62,171 bases of DNA from Candidatus Acidiferrales bacterium (GCA_030038275.1 JASHPG010000094.1:1-62171); one strand, 5' to 3'; counted from the first letter of the stretch, positions 25,158 to 33,351 are shown. The notes: generated by a model not told the origin, from the letters alone. Program-made: numbers and translations.

Positions 25158-25961
25158 TCATCGCCACTCGTCCGAAGTTTCGTTGCGGCCGATATACATA
25201 CCATTCCATTCCGGATGCTTGCCAGCGGCGATTTCAACGCAGCGCTCGGCGCACTTTTCGAGCTGGGCATCGGCGCGATCGCTGGCCTGTACGCCTGTTC
25301 CGGAAAGCATGCGGCGAAGATTCGCGACCATTTCCGGCATCCAGCGCTGCGCGCCGGACGAATTGATCGTCGCTTCGGCCATCGGAGTGATCGCGCTGCC
25401 GGGATCGACGGCCACGGCGGTTATGCCGGAATCCTTCACTTCGGCGGCGAGCAACTGCACGAAGCGCGCTTGCGACGTTTTCCCCAGGCAATACGCGGAA
25501 AGATTTGGCGTCGCCATCTTCGCGCGTGGCGAGCAGATCAGCAAAATACAGCCTTCACGCCGAGCCTTCATTTGCGGCAGCAGAGCGCTTGCGAAAAGCA
25601 TCGGCGCGCGCAAATGGACGGCTTGCGCCGCCCACCATTCGTCGGGATCGATTTCGCCGATAGGGCCAAACGGCCCGGGAACGCCCGCGTTGCTCACGAG
25701 AATCGAGATCGGGCCGAAGCGGCGCTCAGTTTCGCTGACGGCGCGTGCAACGTCGGCGCGATTGGTGGCATCCGCGGCAATGGCGATTGCGCTGCCTCCG
25801 CGCGAAGCAATTTGCGCAACGGTTTCGCCGAGATGCGATTGCGTGCGCGCGGTAACGGCTACAGCGGCGCCTTCGTCGGCAAAACGCGCGGCGATGGCGC
25901 GGCCAAATCCGCCTCCCGCGCCGGTGACGATGGCGACCTTGCCCGTGAGCCGCTTAGGCAT
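25158..25961 (-). CDS. Short-chain dehydrogenase/reductase
   Basis: 267 residues from ATG 25961 (the TTG two codons earlier is less likely). The Rossmann signature VTGAGGGFGRAIA binds NAD(P); the ILVSNAGVPG stretch corresponds to the NNAG motif; the catalytic Tyr-Lys pair is in YCLGK, with the Ser of CSPRA upstream. Classical SDR length. It starts 15 bases after the stop of the carotenoid-oxygenase-like gene, so they are probably co-transcribed. In this context it would oxidise an alcohol or reduce a carbonyl made by the oxygenase, which is inference. Confidence 0.88.
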   Translation of the reverse strand: MPKRLTGKVAIVTGAGGGFGRAIAARFADEGAAVAVTARTQSHLGETVAQIASRGGSAIAIAADATNRADVARAVSETERRFGPISILVSNAGVPGPFGPIGEIDPDEWWAAQAVHLRAPMLFASALLPQMKARREGCILLICSPRAKMATPNLSAYCLGKTSQARFVQLLAAEVKDSGITAVAVDPGSAITPMAEATINSSGAQRWMPEMVANLRRMLSGTGVQASDRADAQLEKCAERCVEIAAGKHPEWNGMYIGRNETSDEWR

Positions 25962-25976
25962 CTGCAACGTATTAAA

Positions 25977-27425
25977 TCAACTGCCGAGGTCTTCGGCGGG
26001 GACCCAGTTGCCGTGAACCTGATTGCGCAGTCGCAGCGGAAGATGCGCGGTGGCGATCGGACCTTTTTCCACGTGCTCGGCTTCGAAGACCAGCACGTCC
26101 GAAAGCTGCGTATCGTGCAGGTCGGCAACCAGCGCGAGGTAGCCTTCATGGCCGGGCGTTTTCGACGGGATATGGACTTCTTCTTGAACCGTTATGGGAC
26201 GGCCCGAGTGCCACGATTTCAGCTTGCCGCTTTTCACTTCCAGGCGGCTGAGCGTATTGAACCCAATTCCGACAGGGCCCGCCATCAGCGGCGCACCAGC
26301 TTCGGGATCGAAGCGCTCGTAGTAGCCGATGGAGTAGTCCTGCATGTGGACGGCGTTGGCGATGCGCGGGAAATCGCCGGCGGGCGCGAGGTTGTACTCC
26401 TCGAATTTTTCTCCGGGCTTCGACATGTCGAACGTCCAGCGGACCACGCGGCCCCAGCGAATGTCTTCCGCCGTCGGATGGATGTGGCCCGCTTCCAGCA
26501 TGAACGGGAACGGCGCGTACTTGCTGATGCCGAAATCAAGATGGACGAATTTGCCTTCGGTGTAAGCGTTCATGAAATGAAAAGCCGAACAAGACGGATA
26601 CCGGAACCAGTGCATGTCTTTCACGCTGCCATCGCGCGGCATGATGCCGACGTAGGTGTCGAGATTCGGATCGCAAGCCCAGTGCGCGCCGCCGGCTTTC
26701 AACCGGTCGAGATCGCAGGTGGTGGGGAACACCGGGAAAATCGCGTGCTCCTTGGTGACCGCGAAATCGTGCATCAGCGAAACGTAGGGAACCTGGAACC
26801 ATTCTTCCTTAGTGAGTTGGCCCTTTTTGTTCGCGACGCAGTAGGAGACGTCTCGCGTGGCAAGGCCGCTGGCTTCATAGCCGAAGAAGTAAAGGTCGCC
26901 GGTTTCTTCGTCCAGGCGCGTGTGAGCGGTCATGGTCTGGCTGCGCATCTTGCCGCCGTAGTTATAAACGCCCTTGGTTTCGAGCGTGCGCGGATCGAGT
27001 TCGACGGCCAAGCCGTCTTCTTTCAGCGCGAGCAGGCGGCCGGCGTGGAAGATCGGCGTCGTGTTGTTGACGCAGCGGTTGACGCCCTTGACGCTAGGAT
27101 CATCGGTGTACGGATTGCGATACAGACCGAAGAGGCCGCGGCGCGCCTTGCGTTCAGCCTTCAGCCGATCCGTCATTATGTAGCGCATCTTGAAATCGAT
27201 GTGGCCGTTCTCGAAATTGAAGGCGCTGATCATGCCGTCGCCGCTCAAATACGTGTCGCGGCCGAGCATCGGCGGATACTGCGGGTCGGGAATCGTGCGA
27301 TACCAGCTGCCGTTGATTTCCTTGGGCAGATTGCCCTCGACCACGAGGTCGTAGATGTCGCACTCGACGCGCATCGGTGCGTTGAATCCAGCGAAGTCGA
27401 AGCCTTCGGGAAACTTTGTCGTCAT
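25977..27425 (-). CDS. Carotenoid oxygenase family protein (lignostilbene/apocarotenoid dioxygenase-like)
   Basis: 482 residues, typical family length. The opening VEGNLPKEINGSWYRTIPDPQYPP and later GDGMISAFNFENGHIDFKMR match the RPE65/lignostilbene dioxygenase fold. The four iron-binding histidines can be placed in TAHTRLDEETG, LMHDFAVTKEHAI, AFHFMNAYTEG and the C-terminal NQVHGNWVP. Members cleave carbon-carbon double bonds with dioxygen in carotenoids, stilbenes or related phenylpropanoids. With ALDH, SDR and amidohydrolase genes around it, a lignostilbene-like or apocarotenoid substrate is more plausible than a photosynthetic role, but that is inference. Confidence 0.88.
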   Translation of the reverse strand: MTTKFPEGFDFAGFNAPMRVECDIYDLVVEGNLPKEINGSWYRTIPDPQYPPMLGRDTYLSGDGMISAFNFENGHIDFKMRYIMTDRLKAERKARRGLFGLYRNPYTDDPSVKGVNRCVNNTTPIFHAGRLLALKEDGLAVELDPRTLETKGVYNYGGKMRSQTMTAHTRLDEETGDLYFFGYEASGLATRDVSYCVANKKGQLTKEEWFQVPYVSLMHDFAVTKEHAIFPVFPTTCDLDRLKAGGAHWACDPNLDTYVGIMPRDGSVKDMHWFRYPSCSAFHFMNAYTEGKFVHLDFGISKYAPFPFMLEAGHIHPTAEDIRWGRVVRWTFDMSKPGEKFEEYNLAPAGDFPRIANAVHMQDYSIGYYERFDPEAGAPLMAGPVGIGFNTLSRLEVKSGKLKSWHSGRPITVQEEVHIPSKTPGHEGYLALVADLHDTQLSDVLVFEAEHVEKGPIATAHLPLRLRNQVHGNWVPAEDLGS

Positions 27426-27506
27426 GTCCGGATCACCTCTCGGCCATTCGCCTATGGAATAGCGGGATTATCTCACGCGCCGGACGAATCGGCACCGCCT
27501 CCAAAT

Positions 27507-28187
27507 TTATTTCCACCAGTGTCCGGTGACGGGGTGCGGGTAATGGAACGGCAGCACGTCGGTATCTGGCCAGAGCACCGGCTTGGGATCTTCCAAGGCA
27601 TCCGGGCCCGCGGGATCTTTCGGATACGTCTCGGAAAAGAAAGCAACGTACTGCGGGCGCGTGTGCGCCCAGCCAGTTTCGTAGTCCGTGTGCCAGACGG
27701 GACGGTAATTCAGAATCTGAATCTTCCAGACGCCGTCTTCGCGCACGTAGGAATTTTCGTACAGGCCGCCTTCTCACCACTGGCGCGTGCGTCCAACGGC
27801 GCTTTCGTGCAGGCCGGCCTGCATGTTGCACCGGTAGCGGGCTTTGGCGGTTTTGCGGTCGGGCGCGACGTCGATCACGTCCTGCGTTTGCGGATGATCG
27901 AGCAGGAAACCGAAGATCGGGCCGTTTTTGTCGTTAGTGAAATTTTTACGAAAGCGCTCGATGTAAAGGCGGCGTACTCCGGCGCGCCCGCGGAAGATTC
28001 CGCCCATGAAATGCACTTCGCCATTTTCGGCGAAGAGATCGACGGTTTCATCGTAGAGGCATTTGTCGATGTAGTAGCCGTAGGCGTGCTGGAGGCGGCG
28101 AATGGCGTGGACGTCTTCGAGAATGCCGATGCGGTTGTGGAGTTCTTCGATTTTGGCAGTCAGTTCTTCGATCGAGTGATTTGGCAA
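27507..28187 (-). pseudogene. SnoaL/NTF2-like protein interrupted by an in-frame TGA
   Basis: Two ORFs lie in the same frame with only one TGA (27774-27776) between them. The first 137 residues (from ATG 28187) have a short coiled coil (SIEELTAKIEELHNRIGILED) and the SnoaL-like start AIRRLQHAYGYYIDKCLYDE...FAENGEVHFMGG. After the TGA the frame continues EGGLYENSYVREDGVWKI, which is the family's last strands, then a Pro-rich tail to the stop at 27507. The context QW-stop-EGG suggests a lost Trp codon (TGG to TGA). NTF2-like proteins of this group often accompany aromatic degradation or polyketide-type genes. Either a recent nonsense mutation, an error in the sequence, or readthrough. Confidence 0.8.
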
Positions 28188-28287
28188 GTTCCACCCCCGG
28201 ATATGGTGACGCGTCTTTCACTCCGAGGATACGCCAGGTTCGCACCATTTCGGCTCCTGGCGCGTCAACGAGAGATGGGGAGGCGGA

Positions 28288-28611
28288 TTAATCCTCGACG
28301 AAATCGCGGAGACGCGCGAGCGCGGAGTCCCATTGCGCGGAGACTATTTCCAGATAGCGGCGTGCTTCGCGAAGCCGTCGGCGCTCCAATCGCCAGATCA
28401 TCTCGCGGCCTTTTCGGCGGCTATGCACGAGGCCCGAGCGCTCCATGGCGCGCAGGTGTTTCGTGATTGCTTGCCGCGTGATCGGAAGCCCGGCGCTCAG
28501 GTTTGCAAGCGATGACGGGCCGCCGGAGCAGAGGCGCGACACAAGCTGCAGGCGCGTGCGATCGCCGAGCGCCGCAAACAGCGGCGCGGAGCCGGAAATG
28601 GCCGGAACCAT
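28288..28611 (-). CDS. ArsR-family transcriptional regulator
   Basis: 107 residues from ATG 28611, seven bases after the stop of the SRPBCC gene. The winged-helix reads FAALGDRTRLQLVSRL, LANLSAGLPITRQAITKHLRAMERSGLV and RKGREMIWRL, the normal ArsR order. There are no metal-binding cysteines, so it belongs to the metal-independent group that is nearly always next to an AHSA1/SRPBCC protein. It probably represses its own operon at the palindromes found at 29111-29169. The alternative start at 28635 would overlap the upstream gene. Confidence 0.9.
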   Translation of the reverse strand: MVPAISGSAPLFAALGDRTRLQLVSRLCSGGPSSLANLSAGLPITRQAITKHLRAMERSGLVHSRRKGREMIWRLERRRLREARRYLEIVSAQWDSALARLRDFVED

Positions 28612-28618
28612 ATTGTCG

Positions 28619-29107
28619 CTACGCCGCCTGCGCAAGGTATTTTTCGACCAGTTGGAGGACTGCGCTCCAGCCTTGCTCGTTAGCGGTGAATGCTTTGGCT
28701 CTGCGGGCCAGCGGTATCCGATCGAAGCCGGATTCGGTTACGGTCAAAACCGTGCCATTCGGCGCGTCTTTGAGCGTGAACTCGATGAGCGTTGTCGGTT
28801 CCTGGGAATAGTCGACGTTGGGATCGACAGCATTCGGGTGCCAGCGAAAGGAGATCAGCGTTTGCGGCTCGATGCGGTCCACGGTGATTTCAAACGGAAT
28901 GCCCTCAAGCTGCTTCTGGGCAGCGGCAATCGCGGGATCGGCAACCGTTCCTACAATTTTGCCGCGGACCAGCGCTCCGGGCGAGAACGGCGTCTCCAGC
29001 TTGACGCCAAACCAGGCGCCGAACTCCTTGGAATCGGACAACGCGCGCCAGACGCGTTCGCGGGGCGCGCGCAACAGAATGGTTTTTTCAATGTGGCCGG
29101 AATTCAT
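28619..29107 (-). CDS. SRPBCC (AHSA1-like) domain protein
   Basis: 162 residues covering a single START/Bet v1-like domain: IEKTILLRAPRERVWRALSD at the N-terminus, ITVDRIEPQTLISFRWHP in the middle and LEFTL-type strands (TLIEFTLKDAPNGTVLTVTE), ending with the long helix that contains GWSAVLQLVEKYLAQ. The fold binds hydrophobic ligands; partners of ArsR regulators of this type have no proven general function. It is the first gene of the SRPBCC-ArsR pair and lies directly below the operator-like palindromes. Confidence 0.88.
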   Translation of the reverse strand: MNSGHIEKTILLRAPRERVWRALSDSKEFGAWFGVKLETPFSPGALVRGKIVGTVADPAIAAAQKQLEGIPFEITVDRIEPQTLISFRWHPNAVDPNVDYSQEPTTLIEFTLKDAPNGTVLTVTESGFDRIPLARRAKAFTANEQGWSAVLQLVEKYLAQAA

Positions 29108-29110
29108 TTA

Positions 29111-29169
29111 GCAACCTCTAGGTTGCATATCGTACGATATGGGACGGCGAAATGCAACCAGAAAGTTGC
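29111..29169 (-). promoter_or_regulatory. Operator/promoter region of the SRPBCC-arsR pair
   Basis: Three symmetrical elements lie directly before the SRPBCC start: GCAACCT-CT-AGGTTGC (29111-29126), the perfect palindrome ATATCGTACGATAT (29127-29140) and GCAACCAGAAAGTTGC (29154-29169, outer five bases paired). Centres of the two GCAAC repeats are 43 bases apart, about four helical turns. On the minus strand TTGCAT and TACGAT are separated by 17 bases within this region and would make a promoter overlapped by the operators. Autoregulation by the ArsR protein is inferred. Confidence 0.6.
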
Positions 29170-29196
29170 CTAATCGCGGCGCGTGTTTTAGGGAGG

Positions 29197-30645
29197 CTAG
29201 GCTTCGCTGATGAATTTGGTGACGAGGCAGGCTTCGAGGCCTTCGATGCCTTCCTCGGAGCCGTGGCCGCTTTCCTTTATGCCGCCGAAGGGCGATTCGG
29301 GCACGGAAATCTGGAAGGTATTGACGCCGACCATTCCTGCTTCGAGTTTTTCGCCGAGGAGCTTGGCGCGATGCGCCGAGCCGGTGAAGGCGAACGCGGC
29401 GAGGCCGTAGGGCAGGCGATTGGCTTCGCGTATTACTCCATCGAAATCGGAGAAAGGATTGATGACGGCGACGGGGCCAAACGGCTCTTCATTCATGATG
29501 CGCGCGGAATTGGGCACTTCGGAAAGCACAGTGGGCGCGTAGAAATAGCCACGCTCGTGGAGACGCCCGCCTCCGGCGCGGACTTTCGCGCCGTGCTGAA
29601 CGGCGTCGGCGACGAAGCCTTCGATGGCGACCAATCGGCGCGCGTGGATGAGCGGGCCCATTTGGGTTTTGTCGTTGAGGCCATCGCCGACGGCAACCGC
29701 TTTGGCGCGAGCGGTGAAGCCGTCAACGAAGCGGTTGTAGATTTTTTCGTGCGCGTAGAAACGCGTGGGAGAGACGCAGACTTGCCCCGCGTTGCGATAT
29801 TTCGCGCCGACGCATGCGTCGAGGACTTGATCGACATCGACGTCGTCGAAGACGAGCACGGGCGCGTGGCCGCCGAGTTCCATGGTGGTGCGCTTCATGC
29901 CCTCGGCGGCGAGTTTCATCAGGTGCTTGCCGACGGGAATCGAGCCGGTGAAGGAAATTTTGCGGATGATCGGCGAAGCGAGCAGATACGTGGAAATTTC
30001 CGCGGGCACGCCGAAGACGATGGAGAGCACATTTTCGGGCAGGCCCGCTTCCATCAAACAGCGCGCGACGGCGAGCGCAGAAGCGGGAGTTTCTTCCGCG
30101 GGCTTCAGAATCACCGAGCAGCCCGCGCCGAGAGCCGCGCCGATTTTGCGCGCGGGATTGCCGAGTGGGAAATTCCACGGAGTGAACGCGGCGACGGGAC
30201 CGACCGGTTCTTTAATGACGGCAAGGCGAGTGCCGGGAGCGCGCTGCGGCAGGACGCGCCCATAGGCGCGGCGGCCCTCTTCAGCGTACCAGTCGAAGAT
30301 GTTGGCGGACATTTGTACTTCGATACGCGTCTCGGCGATGCGCTTGCCGGACTCGGTGGTGGCGACGCGCGCGATTTCCTCGGCGCGCGAGCGGAGGATG
30401 TCGGCGGCTTTCTTCATGACTTTGCCGCGCTGGTCGGGGAAGATGGCGCGCCACGTCTCGAATCCTTTTTGCGCGGCGGTGAGAGCGCGGTCGAGATCGG
30501 CGTTCGTAGCGTGCGGAAGCTGGCCGATGGTTTCTTCCGTGGCGGGATTGATTACGGGCGAAGTTTTGCGGTCGCCGGCGGGCGTCCATTGGCCTCCGAT
30601 GAAAAATCCGAGTTCCGCGTACTCCGCCGCCAGTTGCGTAGCCAT
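29197..30645 (-). CDS. NAD(P)-dependent aldehyde dehydrogenase (succinate-semialdehyde dehydrogenase-like)
   Basis: 482 residues from ATG 30645, set by AAAGGAGCG just upstream; the longer frame to 30702 has no such signal. Landmarks: FTPWNFPLGNPARKIGAALG, FTGSIPVGKHLMKLAAEG, the general-base Glu in TMELGGHAPV, the nucleophile Cys in YRNAGQVCVSPTRFY, and NEEPFGPVAVINPF near the end. The C-terminus ESPFGGIKESGHGSEEG is typical of GabD/AldA-like members. It oxidises an aldehyde to the acid; within this block it may take the aldehyde released by the oxygenase. Stands alone between the ArsR pair and a short orphan antitoxin-like gene. Confidence 0.9.
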   Translation of the reverse strand: MATQLAAEYAELGFFIGGQWTPAGDRKTSPVINPATEETIGQLPHATNADLDRALTAAQKGFETWRAIFPDQRGKVMKKAADILRSRAEEIARVATTESGKRIAETRIEVQMSANIFDWYAEEGRRAYGRVLPQRAPGTRLAVIKEPVGPVAAFTPWNFPLGNPARKIGAALGAGCSVILKPAEETPASALAVARCLMEAGLPENVLSIVFGVPAEISTYLLASPIIRKISFTGSIPVGKHLMKLAAEGMKRTTMELGGHAPVLVFDDVDVDQVLDACVGAKYRNAGQVCVSPTRFYAHEKIYNRFVDGFTARAKAVAVGDGLNDKTQMGPLIHARRLVAIEGFVADAVQHGAKVRAGGGRLHERGYFYAPTVLSEVPNSARIMNEEPFGPVAVINPFSDFDGVIREANRLPYGLAAFAFTGSAHRAKLLGEKLEAGMVGVNTFQISVPESPFGGIKESGHGSEEGIEGLEACLVTKFISEA

Positions 30646-30911
30646 TTGCGCGCTCCTTTGTATGCCTAGCGGGATGATTTCACTTCGGATGGGAGCCGTC
30701 AAGACGAATGGCGGCTTTTATGGAATGGAGACCGCTGACAGCGAGGTGTTCGCCGCTTCGCGGCGCCGAGATTCCTCGTCCTCGCAAATTCGCGCGATTT
30801 CCGCGCAGTCGGAGCAATTTGGGGCGGAAATCGCGCTGCTCGTCCTCGGAATGACAAACGCTAAAAATGAGTGGTCTCAAAATACGGGCGAGGCGTCCAA
30901 CGCGAAATCGC

Positions 30912-31169
30912 TCACAAGCGGTGGCCTTCGTGGATCAGCTGTTTTACTGATACGCCTTCAAGTCGCACGCGGTTCGTTTCCACAAATGCAAGCATTTCGC
31001 GCACGGCTTCTCGCTGGGCGCCGTTGGCCGCCACTGAAGCCGCAGACGTTTCTTTCTCGCGCAGCGCTCGCAAAGCTTCGCCAATCACTTCCTCGACCGA
31101 ATGGAAGCGGCCAGCTTTCATCTCGCTCTTGATGATGTGCTCTTGCTCGGGTGTTAAATGGACGTTCAT
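30912..31169 (-). CDS. ParD/CopG-like ribbon-helix-helix antitoxin, apparently orphan
   Basis: 85 residues. The N-terminus MNVHLTPEQEHIIKSEMKAG followed by GRFHSVEEVIGEALRALREKE fits the ribbon-helix-helix DNA-binding fold of ParD-type antitoxins; the C-terminal half is longer than a bare RHH and would be the toxin-binding part, ending VKQLIHEGHRL. No ParE or PIN toxin frame is found in the 200 bases downstream (30703-30911), which instead carry an interspersed-repeat-like segment. Either an orphan antitoxin, a relic of a toxin-antitoxin pair, or a stand-alone regulator. Confidence 0.7.
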   Translation of the reverse strand: MNVHLTPEQEHIIKSEMKAGRFHSVEEVIGEALRALREKETSAASVAANGAQREAVREMLAFVETNRVRLEGVSVKQLIHEGHRL

Positions 31170-31309
31170 GTTTGCCTCTCCCGTCGCACTATGGATTACC
31201 TAAACAATACCAACTTGGTTCTTCCAGCGTAGCCGCGCACTGAATTTCAATTATAGTGGGGGAATGATCGCTAGCTGAAGATGCGTCAAGATTGCCGATG
31301 GCACTGCGC

Positions 31310-31534
31310 TTATGTCGAAGCCATTTCGAGAAAAGCTGGCGCGACGTATATCTTTTCGCGCTCGTTGCCCGTGACGGCTCCAATCGGCAATTCCGCCCAT
31401 CCGTTCTCAGTGACGGCGGCGACAATAAATTCCCGTCCGACGCATCTTTCAAAAGTTGACTTGGTCGGCAAGTCCGGAAAGTCTTCAAGGCCGGGCGGAA
31501 CGCCGATGAGTTTGACCTTATCCCCCGCTTTCAT
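31310..31534 (-). CDS. Small conserved hypothetical protein
   Basis: 74 residues from ATG 31534; GAGGAA upstream supports this start over ATG 31552. The sequence MKAGDKVKLIGVPPGLEDFP... then TKSTFERCVGREFIVAAV and a closing EKIYVAPAFLE looks like a compact SH3-like beta barrel. I recognise the pattern as recurring among bacterial small hypothetical proteins, but no function is known to me. It lies 27 bases before the DUF6282 gene's stop on the same strand and may be the downstream member of that unit. Confidence 0.65.
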   Translation of the reverse strand: MKAGDKVKLIGVPPGLEDFPDLPTKSTFERCVGREFIVAAVTENGWAELPIGAVTGNEREKIYVAPAFLEMAST

Positions 31535-31561
31535 TGAGCTTTCCTCGGTCATATCAACGTC

Positions 31562-32485
31562 TTACGAGATCAAATCCGTGGGGTTGGTGACGCACATGCG
31601 GCGGACGGCGTCGGATTTGAAACCGGCGTCGAGCATTTTCTGAGCGAACATGGCGAAACCTTCGGAGATCGGCGGATTGATCGTCTGGCCCAGGTCGGTA
31701 GAGAGCACGATGCGCTCGGGGCCGACTTTGCGGACGGCGGCGTAGTAGGTGTCCCACGGCGCTTTATTGGTGTACATGGTGGTGAAGCAGTGCTCGATCA
31801 TGGCGCCCATATTGGCGACTTCGAGCTGCTCGTCGGGCGTCATATTCTGCGACGGAAACTCCGCATGGGTGACGAGCACGCGCTTGAGTCCCATTTCCTT
31901 GGCGGTTTTCACCAGCTCACGAATTTCTTTCTTAGAGAGATGGCCGGTGGCGAGGATCATGTCGTGCTTTTTGATTAGCTCAAGGCAGCCGCGCGCGGCG
32001 GCACTGACTTTGCCGTTGGAGTCGAGCACCGTAAGCGGCGGAGGGGCGATGCCGGTGGCGGAAAGCTCGCGCTGAATTTTGGCCCAAAAGGGGAGCTTGT
32101 CGGTGGGTCCGTCGCTGCGGCCGGCCTTTTCGTTCTCGGCGTCCACGGTGGGCATCCAGACGATTTTGTTGCCGGAGCGGCCGGCGATTTCAAGCGCGAC
32201 GGGATTGAGTCCGCCGACGCTGTGATTCAGCGTGATCGCGCCCATGGCTTTGATTCCGGGCACAGCTTTGGTGACGACCTTGGCGCGTTCGTAGGTGGGC
32301 GCGTAGTGGGACTTCAGCACGAAGCCCTTCAGCTTTCGCGAAAGAAATTCCTTGGCGAGATCGAGATCGTCGATCCGGCGGGCGATCACGTCGGGCGCGA
32401 CGTGGACTTGCAGATCGTAGCCGCCTTCGATTGCTTGCCAGGCTGCGTCGGAAATGGCGATAGGAGCGGTTGCTGTTTCAGCCAT
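31562..32485 (-). CDS. DUF6282-type amidohydrolase-superfamily protein
   Basis: 307 residues. The opening GGYDLQVHVAPDVIARRIDDLDLAKEF is the DUF6282 form of the DxHxH metal motif (one His is Gln-Val-His here). Further on come KSHYAPTYERAKVV, GAITLNHSVGGLNP, LATGHLSKKEIRELV, VLVTHAEFPSQNMT and STDLGQTINPP, all in the order of a TIM-barrel hydrolase with His and Asp metal ligands. No substrate is known for the family. It closes the catabolic block on its upstream side and could act on a lactone or ring-cleavage product, which is inference. Confidence 0.8.
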   Translation of the reverse strand: MAETATAPIAISDAAWQAIEGGYDLQVHVAPDVIARRIDDLDLAKEFLSRKLKGFVLKSHYAPTYERAKVVTKAVPGIKAMGAITLNHSVGGLNPVALEIAGRSGNKIVWMPTVDAENEKAGRSDGPTDKLPFWAKIQRELSATGIAPPPLTVLDSNGKVSAAARGCLELIKKHDMILATGHLSKKEIRELVKTAKEMGLKRVLVTHAEFPSQNMTPDEQLEVANMGAMIEHCFTTMYTNKAPWDTYYAAVRKVGPERIVLSTDLGQTINPPISEGFAMFAQKMLDAGFKSDAVRRMCVTNPTDLIS

Positions 32486-32742
32486 GTGCTTTTTCCCCTT
32501 TGGTGAAATACGGAATTACTGAATGAAGGCGAAAACAAACTCGCGCGGATGAAGCAGCGCGAACGAATCAGTCTGACAAGGCGGGCAGGGCGGTGTCAAC
32601 TGCGATTGCGGCGTGGAATTGGCTTCTGTCTAAAGGAGCGGCTTCGGAAGGATGAACCGCGCACCTGGGCTGGAGCAGGTGCGCGGCGAGGAAGCGTTGT
32701 TGGCGATCTGTGTGGCAGATGCCAGAGAGGCCCCAACCAAGC
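32486..32742. other. Intergenic region between the DUF6282 and DUF4142 genes
   Basis: Holds the 11-bp perfect hairpin 32657-32686 and presumably the promoter of the DUF6282 gene. No ORF with family resemblance. Confidence 0.4.
32657..32686. terminator. Perfect 11-bp hairpin without T-run
   Basis: CCGCGCACCTG (32657-32667) pairs with CAGGTGCGCGG (32676-32686) around the loop GGCTGGAG. It lies 57 bases past the stop of the DUF4142 gene on the minus strand. Neither strand has a following T-run, so it may be a Rho-assisted terminator, an RNA-stabilising 3' hairpin or a REP-type palindrome. Confidence 0.45.
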
Positions 32743-33351
32743 TTAACGGGGCGTAGTTGCGCCGCCATTGTTCATGGCGCCGTTACCGTTTGCGGCTCCA
32801 TTCGTATTGCCGCGGTTTTCAACGTTGCGGTACATTTGGCGAGCGAGCGTCAGGTGCTCCTCGAGGGTCGGCAGAGTGTTTTGAGCAAACTGTTTGATCT
32901 GTGGATTTGTGCCGTCCTTCGTTTCCATCTTGAACTCGGCGATATCGTGTTCGTGATCTTTTACCTGATTCTCGGCGTAGGCGCGATTGAAGGCGTCACC
33001 ATTGAGCTTGGAAAGGCGATCGTAGGTCTGCTGTTGCTTCATGTTGGGTTGCGCGGGCAGATTAATGCCGTTTTGCGAAGCGACATTTTCCAGTTTTTGG
33101 TTGGCCGCGCTGTGGTCGGTAATCATGCGTTCAGCGAAGCTTCTGACGGCGGGCGATTGAGATTTCGTTTGGGCAAGCTGGGCGAGCTTGATTTCGGCCA
33201 TGTCGCCCTGATCGGCTTTCTTGGCGAAAGTATTGTCGGAGAATTGATGGGTGGCTTTCGAGTTCGATTGGGCGTACAAGGCTCCGCCGGTTGCGAGAGC
33301 GAGGAGCGCTCCCACCGCCAGGGCGCTGCGCGCGCGGGTGATACCGTTCAT
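32743..33351 (-). CDS. DUF4142 exported protein
   Basis: 202 residues from ATG 33351; AGGAGGAATTAC directly upstream is an ideal ribosome-binding site and overrules the longer frame. Signal peptide: ITRARSALAVGALLALATGGALYA. The DUF4142 four-helix domain follows: KADQGDMAEIKLAQLAQTKS, VRSFAERMITDHSAANQKLE, AFNRAYAENQVKDHEHDIAEF, QFAQNTLPTLEEHLTLA. The family has a ferritin-like helical bundle and is common in Acidobacteria and Proteobacteria as an outer-compartment stress protein of unknown activity. The last 25 residues are an Asn/Gly repeat tail. Confidence 0.87.
   Translation of the reverse strand: MNGITRARSALAVGALLALATGGALYAQSNSKATHQFSDNTFAKKADQGDMAEIKLAQLAQTKSQSPAVRSFAERMITDHSAANQKLENVASQNGINLPAQPNMKQQQTYDRLSKLNGDAFNRAYAENQVKDHEHDIAEFKMETKDGTNPQIKQFAQNTLPTLEEHLTLARQMYRNVENRGNTNGAANGNGAMNNGGATTPR

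Noticed and set aside
23742-28466. 1574-codon open frame on the plus strand
   Set aside because: It runs antisense to six recognised genes of the catabolic block; its length follows from GC-rich codon bias on the opposite strand, and its sequence resembles no family.
29152-30669. 505-codon plus-strand frame
   Set aside because: Antisense to the aldehyde dehydrogenase.
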